Below the pieces are notes generated by a model. That model was not told the origin of the DNA and did not search any database. It saw only the letters and a program-made list of their open reading frames with translations. From Oceanicaulis sp. (GTDB lineage: Bacteria > Pseudomonadota > Alphaproteobacteria > Caulobacterales > Maricaulaceae), in the NCBI GenBank assembly GCA_040112665.1, contig CP157796.1, forward strand, positions 374,813-438,812: DNA of 64,000 nt, in the 5' to 3' direction. Positions 35,809 through 45,017 of the stretch are shown one piece after another (within the stretch, counting starts at the first letter, position 1; every line of letters starts with the position of its first letter). Made by a program: the position numbers and the translations under genes.

Positions 35809-37073
35809 TGGAGATGTGGCTGCTCGTCGGACTGATCGTCCTTCTGATGGTGCTGCGCCAGCCTGTGCTGGTGCTTCTGGGGTGCGCGGCGCTGTTCGTC
35901 TACTCGGTCTGGAACGACGGCCGGCCCGAATACGCGGTCTACGACGTCTGGTTCGCGGTGAACCAGGAGGTGCTGCTCGCCATCCCGCTGTTCGTGCTGG
36001 CCGGCGCGATCATGAGCCGGGGCACGATCGCCGAACGCATCATCGATCTGATGCGCGAGATCACCCGGCCCATCCCCGGCGGGCTCGCGCTGGCCGCGGT
36101 GCTCAGCTGCGCAGGCTTTGCGGCGATCTCGGGCAGCGCGGCGGTGACGCTGCTGGCGGTCGGCGGGATCATGTACCGCGCGCTGATCGAGGGCGGATAT
36201 TCGAAAAGCTTCGCCATCGGCGCGCTATGCTCGGGCGGCGTGCTCGGGATCATCATCCCGCCCTCCATCCCGCTCATTCTTTACGGCTACATCACCCAGG
36301 TCTCGATCGCCCAGCTCTTCATCGCAGGGATAGGCCCGGCTCTGGTGCTGGTCGCGATCTTCGCGGTCTACGCCTTCGTGCTGAATTTCAGGCGCCGCGA
36401 GGGCGGCTGGCGGGTCTCCGGCTTCATCCGCGCGATCCGGCGCTCGATCTTCGCCCTGCCCATCCCGATCATCATTCTGGGCGGCATTTACGGCGGGATC
36501 TTCACCGTCACCGAAGCCGCCGCGGTCGCGGTCGTCGTCGCGGTGCTGGTCGAGGTGCTGCTGCATCGCGACCTCTCAATGGCCGACCTCAAGGCCGTGA
36601 CGGTGGAATCCGGCAAGCTGCTGGGTTCGCTCTACCCCGTGCTCGCCTTCGCGTTCTCGCTGAACGTCTTCCTCACCGCCGAGGGCGTGCCCCAGGCGCT
36701 GGTGGCCCAGCTCAACGACGTGATCGACAGCAAGGTCGAGTTCATGCTGCTGGCCAACGCGCTTCTGCTGGTCGTCGGCATGGTGATCGACGTGGGCTCG
36801 GCGACGCTGGTGCTCGCCCCGCTGCTGCAGCCGCTGGCCGAAGCGCAGGGCGTCGATCCGGTCCATTTCGGCATCATCATGATCGTCAATCTGGGGATCG
36901 GCTATCTCACCCCGCCGCTGGGCCTCAATCTCATCGTCGCCATGGCCGCCTTCAAGGAAAGCTTCTGGACGGTGACCAAGGCGGTCCTGCCCTTCATCGG
37001 GCTCATGCTCGGCGGGCTGATGATCATCGCCTTCGTGCCCGAGATCGCGCTGATGTTCGCGCCGGGCGGGTAG
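35808..37073 (+). CDS. dctM: TRAP transporter large permease subunit, DctM
   Basis: A 421-residue, ~12-helix ion-coupled transport subunit. LLAIPLFVLAGAIMSRGTIAERIIDL, SGSAAVTLLAVGGIMYRAL, GGVLGIIIPPSIPLILYGY and NLGIGYLTPPLGLNLIVA are DctM hallmarks, including the glycine-rich re-entrant regions. It drives Na+- or H+-dependent uptake of the substrate presented by DctP. It ends the three-gene operon. Confidence 0.93.
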   Translation: MEMWLLVGLIVLLMVLRQPVLVLLGCAALFVYSVWNDGRPEYAVYDVWFAVNQEVLLAIPLFVLAGAIMSRGTIAERIIDLMREITRPIPGGLALAAVLSCAGFAAISGSAAVTLLAVGGIMYRALIEGGYSKSFAIGALCSGGVLGIIIPPSIPLILYGYITQVSIAQLFIAGIGPALVLVAIFAVYAFVLNFRRREGGWRVSGFIRAIRRSIFALPIPIIILGGIYGGIFTVTEAAAVAVVVAVLVEVLLHRDLSMADLKAVTVESGKLLGSLYPVLAFAFSLNVFLTAEGVPQALVAQLNDVIDSKVEFMLLANALLLVVGMVIDVGSATLVLAPLLQPLAEAQGVDPVHFGIIMIVNLGIGYLTPPLGLNLIVAMAAFKESFWTVTKAVLPFIGLMLGGLMIIAFVPEIALMFAPGG

Positions 37074-37106
37074 GCGAAGGGCGTGAAGTCGCGATAGACT
37101 TCTCGC

Positions 37107-37793
37107 ATGCGTATGATCTTCATACTGGCTGCGATGAGCGCAGCGCCCGTTCTGGCGGGATGCATGACGTCGGCCGTCGTTCTCGCCTCCGCCCAGAGCG
37201 CAGTCGCGAACGCCGCGACCGGCCCGGACGATGAGCAGTTCCAGCAGATATGCGAGCGCTATGGCGGGCTGAAACGAGAGTTCGAGCCCGCCCTTTCCGC
37301 AGGCGCGCGCACCTACACCGCCTCTCGCTACCCGAACGTGGAGTCGGGGTGCTTTGACGCCTGCAAGGCCATGCTTGACGCCGGCTACGCCTTCGTCGAC
37401 GTCATCAAGACCGACGAGCGCCGGCAGTTGCGGCGAGGCTATGTCGTCGACCGCTATGCCCCCGATCCTGACACCGGCGAGATCGTCCATCTGGGCCGGA
37501 TCGAAGCGCCGACCGCGCCGGTGGAAGCGGTGGCCGTCGGATCGCCCATGTTCTTCGGTCGCTCCATCGAGGTGGAGCTGGAAGACGGCGACTTCAACAC
37601 GGGCGGCTGGCGCACGCCGCGCATTCGCGGACGCGCCTTCGGCCGGATCGAGGGCGCTTTCCAGGGCGTGCGGCGTGTTTCGGACGGCGCGCTTCACGGC
37701 GAAGGGCGGTTCACCCTGCGCGGAGCCGCTCGGGACGTGTTGAACGGCGCCGATCCAGTCGTGGCGTCCTGCCCGCCGCGGTCCGGTCTTTAA
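37107..37793 (+). CDS. Hypothetical lipoprotein
   Basis: A 228-residue protein with a lipoprotein signal ending LAGC (residues 16-19), then a short hydrophobic stretch TSAVVLASAQSAVANAA. The rest has several Cys (ICERYGGL, SGCFDACKAM, SCPPRSGL) that could form disulfides, and a C-terminal RIRGRAFGRIEGAF repeat-like beta segment. The family is not recognised. It starts 33 bp after dctM and may be transcribed with it. Confidence 0.6.
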   Translation: MRMIFILAAMSAAPVLAGCMTSAVVLASAQSAVANAATGPDDEQFQQICERYGGLKREFEPALSAGARTYTASRYPNVESGCFDACKAMLDAGYAFVDVIKTDERRQLRRGYVVDRYAPDPDTGEIVHLGRIEAPTAPVEAVAVGSPMFFGRSIEVELEDGDFNTGGWRTPRIRGRAFGRIEGAFQGVRRVSDGALHGEGRFTLRGAARDVLNGADPVVASCPPRSGL

Positions 37794-37956
37794 TGGTTAT
37801 CGGAGCGCGCCGAGCGATCACCGCGTTTCCCAAGCGTTCGAAAAGCTGATATAGCCGCCGCTCTTTCGCGCGGGGTCTCCGCGCGCGGGCGGCGTTCCGC
37901 CCTCACGACGCATACGCCGCAACGCGCTGAACGACGCGCGGCGAGACTGGACCCAC

Positions 37957-39903
37957 ATGACCCTGCCTGAAGACCTGCCGTCCGCGCTCCGAGCCGCGCT
38001 GGAGACGAAAGGCTATGCCGCCCTCACCGAGGTGCAGGCCGCCGTGCTCGCCGAAGACGCCGCCGGGCGCGACCTTCTGGTCTCCGCCCAGACCGGTTCG
38101 GGCAAGACCGTGGCCTTCGGCCTGGCCATGGCCGCCGAGCTGCTCGCCGGCGAGGAGTCGCTGCCCGCCGCGGGCGCGCCGCTGGCGCTGGTCGTCGCAC
38201 CCACGCGCGAGCTCGCCCTTCAGGTCCAGCGCGAGCTGGGCTGGCTTTATTCCGGCGCGGGCGCGCGCATCGCAAGCGCGGTGGGCGGCATGGATCCGCG
38301 CACCGAACGGCGCGCCTTCGAGCGCGGCGCGCACATCCTGGTGGGCACGCCCGGCCGCCTGAAAGACCATATCGAGCGCGGCGCGCTGGATCTGTCCCAG
38401 ATCCGGGTCATCGTGCTGGACGAAGCCGACGAGATGCTCGATTTCGGCTTCAAGGAAGACCTCGAATTCATCCTCGACACCGCGCCGGACACCCGGCGCA
38501 CGCTTCTGTTCTCCGCGACCGTGTCGCGGGAGATCGCGCGCATCGCGGAAACCTATCAGTCCGGCGCCCTGCGGATCTCCACCCTCAGCGCGACCGGCCA
38601 GCACGCCGACATCTCCTATGTCGCCCACGCCGTCGCCGGTCATGAGCGCGAGAACGCGGTCATCAACGTGCTGCGCTATCACGGCGCGCCGCGGGCGCTG
38701 GTGTTCTGCGCCACGCGCGAGGCGGTGAGCCGGCTCGCCGCGCGGCTGGGCAATCGCGGCTTTTCCGCCGTGGCGCTGTCGGGCGAGCTCAGCCAGGCCG
38801 AGCGCACCAAGGCGCTGCAGGCGCTGCGCGACGGCCGGGCGAGCGTGTGCGTGGCCACCGACGTGGCGGCGCGCGGCATCGACCTGCCGGGCCTCGATCT
38901 GGTGGTCCACGCCGAGCCGCCGAACAATTCAGAAGCCCTGCTGCACCGGTCTGGCCGCACCGGCCGGGCGGGCGCGAAGGGCGTCTCGGTCCTGGTCGTC
39001 GCGCATTCGCGCAAGGGCCGGGTCATCCGCCTTCTGCGCGAAGCCAAGGTCGAGGCCGACTGGACCCCTGCGCCGGACGCCGAGGCGGTGCGCGCCAAGG
39101 ACCGCGAGCGCCTGGGCGATCATCCGGCTCTGGGCGAAGACCCCGCCGACGAGCGTCTGGCCGAAGCCCGGGAAATCCTCGAGCGCTTCGGGGCCGAACG
39201 TGTCGCGGCCGCCTTCCTGGCCGAGCTCGAACGCCGGCTGCCCGCGCCTGAAGAGGTGTCGGACGCGCCGGTGCGCGAGCGCGCCTTCCGCGAAGATCGC
39301 GGCGACCGGCCCGAGCGCGGCGAACGCCGCGAGCGCGCGCCGAAGGCCGACCGCGCAGGCTTCGAGCCGGGCGTCTGGTACGAGGTCAATCTGGGTCGCA
39401 AGCACCGCGCCGAGCCCCGCTGGCTCTTGCCGCTGATCTGCCGCGTGGGCGGGGTGACCGGCAACGATATCGGCGCGATCGATATCGGCGAGACCGCGAC
39501 CCGGTTCGAGATCACCGGCCCCAAGGTGGCCGGGTTCGAAAAGAGCCTGAAAGAACCGCGCGAGCGTGACGAGAACGTCGTGGTCCGCCGCGCCGGCGAC
39601 ACCCCGCTCGAGCCCGCCGACCAGAGCGCGCCCGCACCCCGTGCCCGCCCGAAAAAGCCCGCCGCGCGGCCCCGCCCCGGCAAGGCCGAACGCGCCGCGA
39701 TCAAGGCGAAGAAGTCCGAAGGCGCGCTCTACGAAGACCGCAAGCCGCGCCCAAAGGACAAAGCGCGTGGGGAGAAGGCGACCGGCGGCAAGGCGCGCGA
39801 CAAGACGTCCCGCGACAAGACCGGCGCGCGCAAATCCTCCAAGCCGAACGACTGGGCGCCCTCGCCCGAACGCAAGCTGCGCCGGGTGAAGAAGCGGGAC
39901 TAG
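37957..39903 (+). CDS. DEAD-box RNA helicase, DbpA-like
   Basis: A 648-residue ATP-dependent RNA helicase. Motif I AQTGSGKT (about 44), Ia APTRELA, motif II VLDEADEMLDFGF (about 148), motif III SAT, motif V ATDVAARGIDLPG and motif VI HRSGRTGRAG. After an Arg/Glu-rich linker, VNLGRKHRAEPRWLLPLIC to ITGPKVAGFEKSL is a DbpA-type RNA-binding domain, so a 23S rRNA/large-subunit assembly role is likely. A long Lys/Arg/Pro tail follows (to RVKKRD). No close operon partner. Confidence 0.92.
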   Translation: MTLPEDLPSALRAALETKGYAALTEVQAAVLAEDAAGRDLLVSAQTGSGKTVAFGLAMAAELLAGEESLPAAGAPLALVVAPTRELALQVQRELGWLYSGAGARIASAVGGMDPRTERRAFERGAHILVGTPGRLKDHIERGALDLSQIRVIVLDEADEMLDFGFKEDLEFILDTAPDTRRTLLFSATVSREIARIAETYQSGALRISTLSATGQHADISYVAHAVAGHERENAVINVLRYHGAPRALVFCATREAVSRLAARLGNRGFSAVALSGELSQAERTKALQALRDGRASVCVATDVAARGIDLPGLDLVVHAEPPNNSEALLHRSGRTGRAGAKGVSVLVVAHSRKGRVIRLLREAKVEADWTPAPDAEAVRAKDRERLGDHPALGEDPADERLAEAREILERFGAERVAAAFLAELERRLPAPEEVSDAPVRERAFREDRGDRPERGERRERAPKADRAGFEPGVWYEVNLGRKHRAEPRWLLPLICRVGGVTGNDIGAIDIGETATRFEITGPKVAGFEKSLKEPRERDENVVVRRAGDTPLEPADQSAPAPRARPKKPAARPRPGKAERAAIKAKKSEGALYEDRKPRPKDKARGEKATGGKARDKTSRDKTGARKSSKPNDWAPSPERKLRRVKKRD

Positions 39904-40562
39904 CTTCCCAGCCCCGCCAGTTCGAGGCCGAACGGGTCGACGGGGTCGAGGCCGAAGCTCCTCGCCGGCGTGTCGTAGCGCCCGGTGAGGATGGCGTAGT
40001 GAAGATGCACCGGCACCCCGCCGGTGCCGCCCATCACGCCGAGTTCGACACCTTGTGTGACATAGGCGCCGGCGCGGACGCCCGGCGCGATCGAGGAGAG
40101 GTGCGCGTAGCGGGTGTAGACCCCGCGGCCGTGATCGATCAGCACCCAGAGGCCGAAATCGTGCCGGTCGCCGGTCTCGATCACCACCCCGTCGCCGGCG
40201 GCGAATATGGGTCCTATGCGATCGCGTGGGAACGGGGCGAGGTCGAGCCCTTCATGCGCGCCGCGTCCGAACCCCACGCCGCGATAAAGGCACACGTCCC
40301 GCGCCGGCGCTTTTAAAAGCGGCACGCCGTTGATCCGCACCACCGGCTGGTAGGCGAGGATGCGCCCGTCCGCGCCCGAGGCGGGCCGGGACGGCGGGGC
40401 GGGCTGGGGGCAGATTCTGAGGCTCGCCAGCGGTTCGAAGCCCGGTGGCGCGTCGTGAGAGATCACCGGTCCGCGCGGTGCGTCGAGCCTTGGCGCGGGC
40501 GGGCTGGCGCAGGCGGCGAGCGCCAGCGTCACCAGAACAATAAGGGCGAGCGGTGCGCGCAT
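39900..40562 (-). CDS. M23-family peptidase (LytM) lipoprotein
   Basis: A 220-residue envelope protein. The signal ends in lipobox ALAAC (residues 12-16). The LytM domain shows GAHEGLDLAPF (H-x-G-x-D zinc ligands), GRGVYTRYAHLSS and VPVHLHYAI (HxH), consistent with an active zinc endopeptidase acting on peptidoglycan cross-links. The ATG at 40562 has AGAAGG upstream. Its stop overlaps the converging helicase stop. folP is 46 bp upstream on the same strand. Confidence 0.88.
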   Translation of the reverse strand: MRAPLALIVLVTLALAACASPPAPRLDAPRGPVISHDAPPGFEPLASLRICPQPAPPSRPASGADGRILAYQPVVRINGVPLLKAPARDVCLYRGVGFGRGAHEGLDLAPFPRDRIGPIFAAGDGVVIETGDRHDFGLWVLIDHGRGVYTRYAHLSSIAPGVRAGAYVTQGVELGVMGGTGGVPVHLHYAILTGRYDTPARSFGLDPVDPFGLELAGLGS

Positions 40563-40608
40563 GGGCCTTCTCAGGCTTCGGACAGGCGCTGAGTGTCGCC
40601 GCGGCGGT

Positions 40609-41442
40609 TTAACGGCCGCTGAATCGGTCAATCGCGGCCTGCACCTTCAGCGCCTGCACGGTCTCGCGCACGTCGTGCACGCGAACCATGCCCGCCCCGG
40701 CCCGGGCGGCGTGCAGCGCCGCCGCGATCGAGCCGCCCAGCCGGCCTGCACCGGCGTCCGCACCTTCGTCCAGCGCGGCGATGAAGCGCTTGCGAGAGGC
40801 GCCGAACAGGATCGGAAAGCCCAGCCCGGCATAGTCCTCGATCGCGGCCATCAGCGCGAGATTATGCTCGACCGTCTTGCCGAACCCGATGCCCGGATCG
40901 AGCCAGATCGCCTCGCGCGCCACGCCGCGAGCCATCGCCGCACCGGCCCGGCGACCCAGGAAGGCGGCGACTTCGGTGACGACGTTTTCATAAGACGGCG
41001 CAGCCTGCATGGTGCGCGGCTCGCCCTGCATGTGCATCAGGCAGACCGCGCACTGAAGCTCGGCGGCGACCTCCAGCGCGCCCTCGGCCTGAAGCGCGTT
41101 GACGTCGTTCCACAGCGTAGCGCCGGCGTTCACGGCGGCGCGCGCGACGGCGGGCTTCATCGTGTCGATGGAGAGCTTCGCCTCCGGCCGGGCGGCGATC
41201 ACCGCCTCGATCACCGGGACGACGCGGCGGATTTCCTCGGCCTCGCCGACGGGCTCGGCGCCCGGCCTCGTGCTTTCCCCGCCGATATCGAGCCAGTCCG
41301 CCCCGGCGTCCAGAAGCCTCAGCGCGTGATCGCGCGCGGCGTCCGCGGCGAGAAATTTCCCGCCGTCTGAAAAGCTGTCGGGCGTGACATTGACGATCCC
41401 CATCACCAGGGGAAGGCCGTCGGGGCGAGGCTGGATGCGCAT
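40609..41442 (-). CDS. folP: Dihydropteroate synthase
   Basis: A 277-residue TIM-barrel enzyme joining p-aminobenzoate to dihydropterin pyrophosphate in folate synthesis. VMGIVNVTPDSFSDGG (pterin site), DIGGESTRPGA, LSIDTMKPAVA, WNDVNAL, LMHMQGEP, DPGIGFGKT and FGASRKRFI are all present. The ATG at 41442 is chosen because the conserved region starts just after; an upstream alternative at 41547 adds a non-conserved leader. No other folate gene is adjacent. Confidence 0.95.
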   Translation of the reverse strand: MRIQPRPDGLPLVMGIVNVTPDSFSDGGKFLAADAARDHALRLLDAGADWLDIGGESTRPGAEPVGEAEEIRRVVPVIEAVIAARPEAKLSIDTMKPAVARAAVNAGATLWNDVNALQAEGALEVAAELQCAVCLMHMQGEPRTMQAAPSYENVVTEVAAFLGRRAGAAMARGVAREAIWLDPGIGFGKTVEHNLALMAAIEDYAGLGFPILFGASRKRFIAALDEGADAGAGRLGGSIAAALHAARAGAGMVRVHDVRETVQALKVQAAIDRFSGR

Positions 41443-41562
41443 GGCTGCGCGGGTAGCCCTGCGGGCCGGGCCGGTCAAGCGGGGCGGGGCTGGGCTGGAC
41501 TGGGCATCCCTGCAGACGCGTAATTTATCGGAAAAACCGGCGCCCACTTTTCGGATCGCGCG

Positions 41563-44500
41563 TCAGTGAAAATCCCGGCTCGCGGGGATGATCTCCGCGC
41601 CGGGCGTGGCGAAGCCCTGACCGCGCTTGGCTTTCTCCCGCGCGTCCATGCCCGGCCTGGCGATCTCGTCGGCGTGGGAGAGGCCCGGATCGAACCCGCC
41701 TTCGGCGAGCCGGCCCAGAAGCCCCGTCCGGTCGATCAGCTGGTCGGCGACCAGATGGATCACCTCGCCCTCGCGCTGCAGCTTGCCGGTCACGGCCAGG
41801 AGCTTGGATCCGATCACCACCCGGCGGAATCGCGCGAACACGCTTTGCCAGACGATGACGTTGGCCACGCCGGTCTCGTCCTCCAGCGTGGCGAAGATCA
41901 CCCCCTTGGCCGAGCCCGGCCGCTGGCGCACCAGCACCAGCCCGGCCACACCCACCCGCGTCCCGTCCCGCGCTTTGAGAAGATCGGCGCAGCGCGCATA
42001 GCCGGCCTCCTCGAAGACGGGCCTCAAAAAGCTCATCGGATGGGCCTTCAGCGATAAAGACAGCGTGGCGTAGTCGCGCTCCACCTCCTCGCTTTGCGCC
42101 ATCACCGGCAGGCGCGCGCCGGAGACGTCCGGGCCGTGGCGCTCGCCGTCTGCTTCAAACAGGGGCAGGTCCGGGCCGGGCCGGGCGAGCGCGCGCCAGC
42201 CGGCCTGACGGCGGGTGAGATCCATCGAGGCGAAGGCGTCGGCGTTCGCCAGCCGGTCGGTCTCGCTGCGGATCAGCCGGGCGCGGCGGACCAGATCCTC
42301 GACCGTGTCGAACCGCCCGCCGGCCTCACGCGCCGCCATCACCCGCGCCGCCGTGATCTCGGCCAACCCCTTGATCTGCCGCAGGCCCAGCCGCACCGCG
42401 AAGCGGTTTCCCCCTTCCGGCGTCGGGGGCGGGCCGTCGAACGGGTCGAGCGGCTCCAGCGTGCAGTCCCAGTCCGACAGGTTCACATCGGCGGGCCGGA
42501 CCACCACGCCGTGCTCGCGCGCGTCGCGCACCAGCTGGGCCGGGGCGTAGAAGCCCAGCGGCTGGGAGTTCAGCATCGCGGCGAGGAAGGCGTCGGGATA
42601 ATGGCGCTTGATCCAGCACGAGACGTAGACGATCAGCGCAAAACTCGCCGCATGGCTTTCGGGAAAGCCGTACTCGCCGAAGCCTTCGAGCTGCTTGAAG
42701 CAGCGCTCGGCGAAATCGCGCTCATAGCCGTTCGCGATCATGCCGGCGACGAGCTTTTCGCCCATCTCCTGGATCGTGCCCGAACGCCGGAACGCGGCCA
42801 TGGAGCGGCGGAGCCTGTCGGCTTCGGAGGGGCTGAACCCGGCCGCGACGATGGCGATCTTCATCGCCTGCTCCTGAAACAGCGGCACGCCGAGCGTCTT
42901 GCCCAGAACCTCCTCCAGCGCCTTTGAAGGAAACTCGACCTTCTCCTTGCCCTCGCGGCGCCTGAGATAGGGGTGGACCATGTCGCCCTGGATCGGGCCG
43001 GGCCGGACGATCGCCACCTCGATGACGAGATCGTAGAAGCAGCGCGGCTTGAGCCGCGGCAGCATGGTCATCTGCGCCCGGCTCTCGATCTGGAACACGC
43101 CCACCGTGTCGGCCTTGCAGATCATGTCGTAGACGACCGGATCCTCGGCCGGCACGCCGGCGACGCTCAGCGCCCGGCCGTACGCCTCCCCGACGAGATC
43201 GAGGGCTTTCTGCGTCGCGGTCAGCATCCCCAGGCCCAGAACGTCGACCTTCATCAGCCCCAGCGCGTCGATATCCTCCTTGTCCCATTCGATCGAGGTG
43301 CGCTCGGGCATGGCGGCCTTCCTGACCGGCACGATCTCGTCGAGCCGGCCGAGCGTGATCACGAACCCGCCGGGATGCTGAGACAGATGACGCGGGAAAC
43401 CCTGAAGCGCGCGCGCCGCGCCGAGCGCCCGCCTGAGCGCCGGACTGTCGGGATCGAGGCCGAGCTCGTCGCGGATCACGTCGTCGGTGATCCCCTCGCG
43501 CCAGCCCCAGACGGCTTTCGAAAGCGCCGCGATGACGTCGCCGGACAGGCCGAACGCCTTGCCCGCCTCGCGGATCGCCCCGCGCGGGCGGTAGCAGGTC
43601 ACCACCGCGGTCATCCCCGCGCGGCGGCGGCCGTACTTTTCATAGACGTACTGGATCACCTCCTCGCGGCGCTCATGTTCGAAGTCGACGTCGATATCGG
43701 GCGGCTCGCCGCGTTCGGCGGAGACGAAGCGTTCGAACAGCAGATCGATCCTGGAGGGATCGACCTCGGTGATCCCGATCGCGAAACACACCGCCGAGTT
43801 CGCCGCCGAGCCTCGACCCTGACACAGAATGCCCTGGCTGCGCGCGAAGCGGACGAGGTCGTAGACGGTGAGGAAATACGGCGCGTAATCGAGCTGCTCG
43901 ATCAGGCCGAGCTCGTAATCGAGCGCGGCGCGCGTCTTGTCCGGCGTCCCCTCCGGCCAGCGGCGTTTCTCGCCTTCGGCGGTCAGCCGGCGCAGGGTCT
44001 GCATCGGGGTCTCGTTCTCCCCGATCACCTCGTCAGGGTATTCGTAGACGAGCTCGGTGAGCTGGAAGCTGATCCAGTCCGCCAGGCGCGCGGCCCGCGC
44101 GACCGCGTCTTCATAGCCTGCGAACAGGCGCACCATCTCGGCAGGCGGCTTGAGATGGCGTTCGGCGTTGACCTCCAGAAGCCGGCCGGCCGCCTCGATG
44201 CGCACATGCTCGCGAATACAGGTGACCACGTCCTGGAGGAGCCGGCGTTCGGGCCGGTGATAGAGCGCGTCGGTGCTGGCCACGGTCTCGATCCCCAGCC
44301 GGTGTGCGAGCCGGGCCTGGCGCATCAGCCGCGCCCCGTCCCTGCCGTCGAACCGGCGCACCAGCGCCAGGTGAACCGGGCTCTGAACCCGCCGGACGAA
44401 GGCCTCGGCGTGGTCGGTCCAGCCCTCGTCCTCCTCGGCGGGCGGGATCAGCACCAGCACCTGATCTTCGCCCAAGGCCCGCGCCGCCTCGCTCAGCCGC

Positions 44501-44820
44501 ACCCGAGGCTCGCCCGGTTCGCCGGCGAACTGCGCGTCGGTCAGAAAGCGCGACAGCCGGCCGTAGGCGGGGCGGTTCTCAGGCAGGCAGACGAGCTCCA
44601 CGCCTTCCTCGCAGACCAGCCGGCAGCCGATCAGCACCTTCACCCCGGCCTCCTTGCCCGCGAGATGGGCGCGCACCACGCCAGCGAGCGTGTTGCGGTC
44701 CGCGCACGCGACGGCGGTCAGCCCCAGAGCGGCGGCGGCCTCGACCATCTCATGGGGATGGCTGGCGCCGCGCAGGAAGGAAAAATTCGTCGCAGCGCAA
44801 AGCTCGGCGAAGCGGGTCAT
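41563..44820 (-). CDS. dnaE2: Error-prone DNA polymerase DnaE2 (ImuC)
   Basis: A 1085-residue C-family polymerase of the DnaE2 branch, which copies damaged DNA together with ImuA and ImuB. An N-terminal PHP domain (ATNFSFLRGASHPHEMVEAA) is followed by the polymerase core with CQGRGSAANSAVCFAIGIT and PDIDVDFEHERREEVIQY (catalytic Asp pair), LSQHPGGFVIT, then the HhH region and an OB fold (GVAGLVLVRQRPG). The ATG at 44820 fits the family length; the open frame upstream crosses repeat copy C and is not coding. It should be LexA-controlled through imuA. Confidence 0.95.
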   Translation of the reverse strand: MTRFAELCAATNFSFLRGASHPHEMVEAAAALGLTAVACADRNTLAGVVRAHLAGKEAGVKVLIGCRLVCEEGVELVCLPENRPAYGRLSRFLTDAQFAGEPGEPRVRLSEAARALGEDQVLVLIPPAEEDEGWTDHAEAFVRRVQSPVHLALVRRFDGRDGARLMRQARLAHRLGIETVASTDALYHRPERRLLQDVVTCIREHVRIEAAGRLLEVNAERHLKPPAEMVRLFAGYEDAVARAARLADWISFQLTELVYEYPDEVIGENETPMQTLRRLTAEGEKRRWPEGTPDKTRAALDYELGLIEQLDYAPYFLTVYDLVRFARSQGILCQGRGSAANSAVCFAIGITEVDPSRIDLLFERFVSAERGEPPDIDVDFEHERREEVIQYVYEKYGRRRAGMTAVVTCYRPRGAIREAGKAFGLSGDVIAALSKAVWGWREGITDDVIRDELGLDPDSPALRRALGAARALQGFPRHLSQHPGGFVITLGRLDEIVPVRKAAMPERTSIEWDKEDIDALGLMKVDVLGLGMLTATQKALDLVGEAYGRALSVAGVPAEDPVVYDMICKADTVGVFQIESRAQMTMLPRLKPRCFYDLVIEVAIVRPGPIQGDMVHPYLRRREGKEKVEFPSKALEEVLGKTLGVPLFQEQAMKIAIVAAGFSPSEADRLRRSMAAFRRSGTIQEMGEKLVAGMIANGYERDFAERCFKQLEGFGEYGFPESHAASFALIVYVSCWIKRHYPDAFLAAMLNSQPLGFYAPAQLVRDAREHGVVVRPADVNLSDWDCTLEPLDPFDGPPPTPEGGNRFAVRLGLRQIKGLAEITAARVMAAREAGGRFDTVEDLVRRARLIRSETDRLANADAFASMDLTRRQAGWRALARPGPDLPLFEADGERHGPDVSGARLPVMAQSEEVERDYATLSLSLKAHPMSFLRPVFEEAGYARCADLLKARDGTRVGVAGLVLVRQRPGSAKGVIFATLEDETGVANVIVWQSVFARFRRVVIGSKLLAVTGKLQREGEVIHLVADQLIDRTGLLGRLAEGGFDPGLSHADEIARPGMDAREKAKRGQGFATPGAEIIPASRDFH

Positions 44821-44853
44821 GGGCGGAGACCTGAGGGGGGGATGGGGGCGAAT

Positions 44854-44998
44854 CTTCCCTCCCCCTTGCGGGGAGGGTGGGCCGGACCGCAGGTCCGGGC
44901 CGGGTGGGGGTGCGGCGCGAACATCTTCAGAAGACGGCGCTTGCGGCCCCACCCCACCCCCGGCCTTCGGCCGGACCCTCCCCGTCAAGGGGAGGGAA
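44854..44998. repeat. GC-rich inverted repeat, copy C
   Basis: The left unit CTTCCCTCCCCCTTGCGG to CCGGGTGGGGG is mirrored by CCCCACCCCACCCCC to CCCCGTCAAGGGGAGGGAAG, with inner GGACCGCAGGTCC and GGCCTTCGGCC hairpins. It separates imuB from dnaE2 within the presumed operon. Same family as the copies at 8093 and 8871. Confidence 0.75.
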
Positions 44999-45017
44999 GA
45001 AGGACTTCCCACACCCA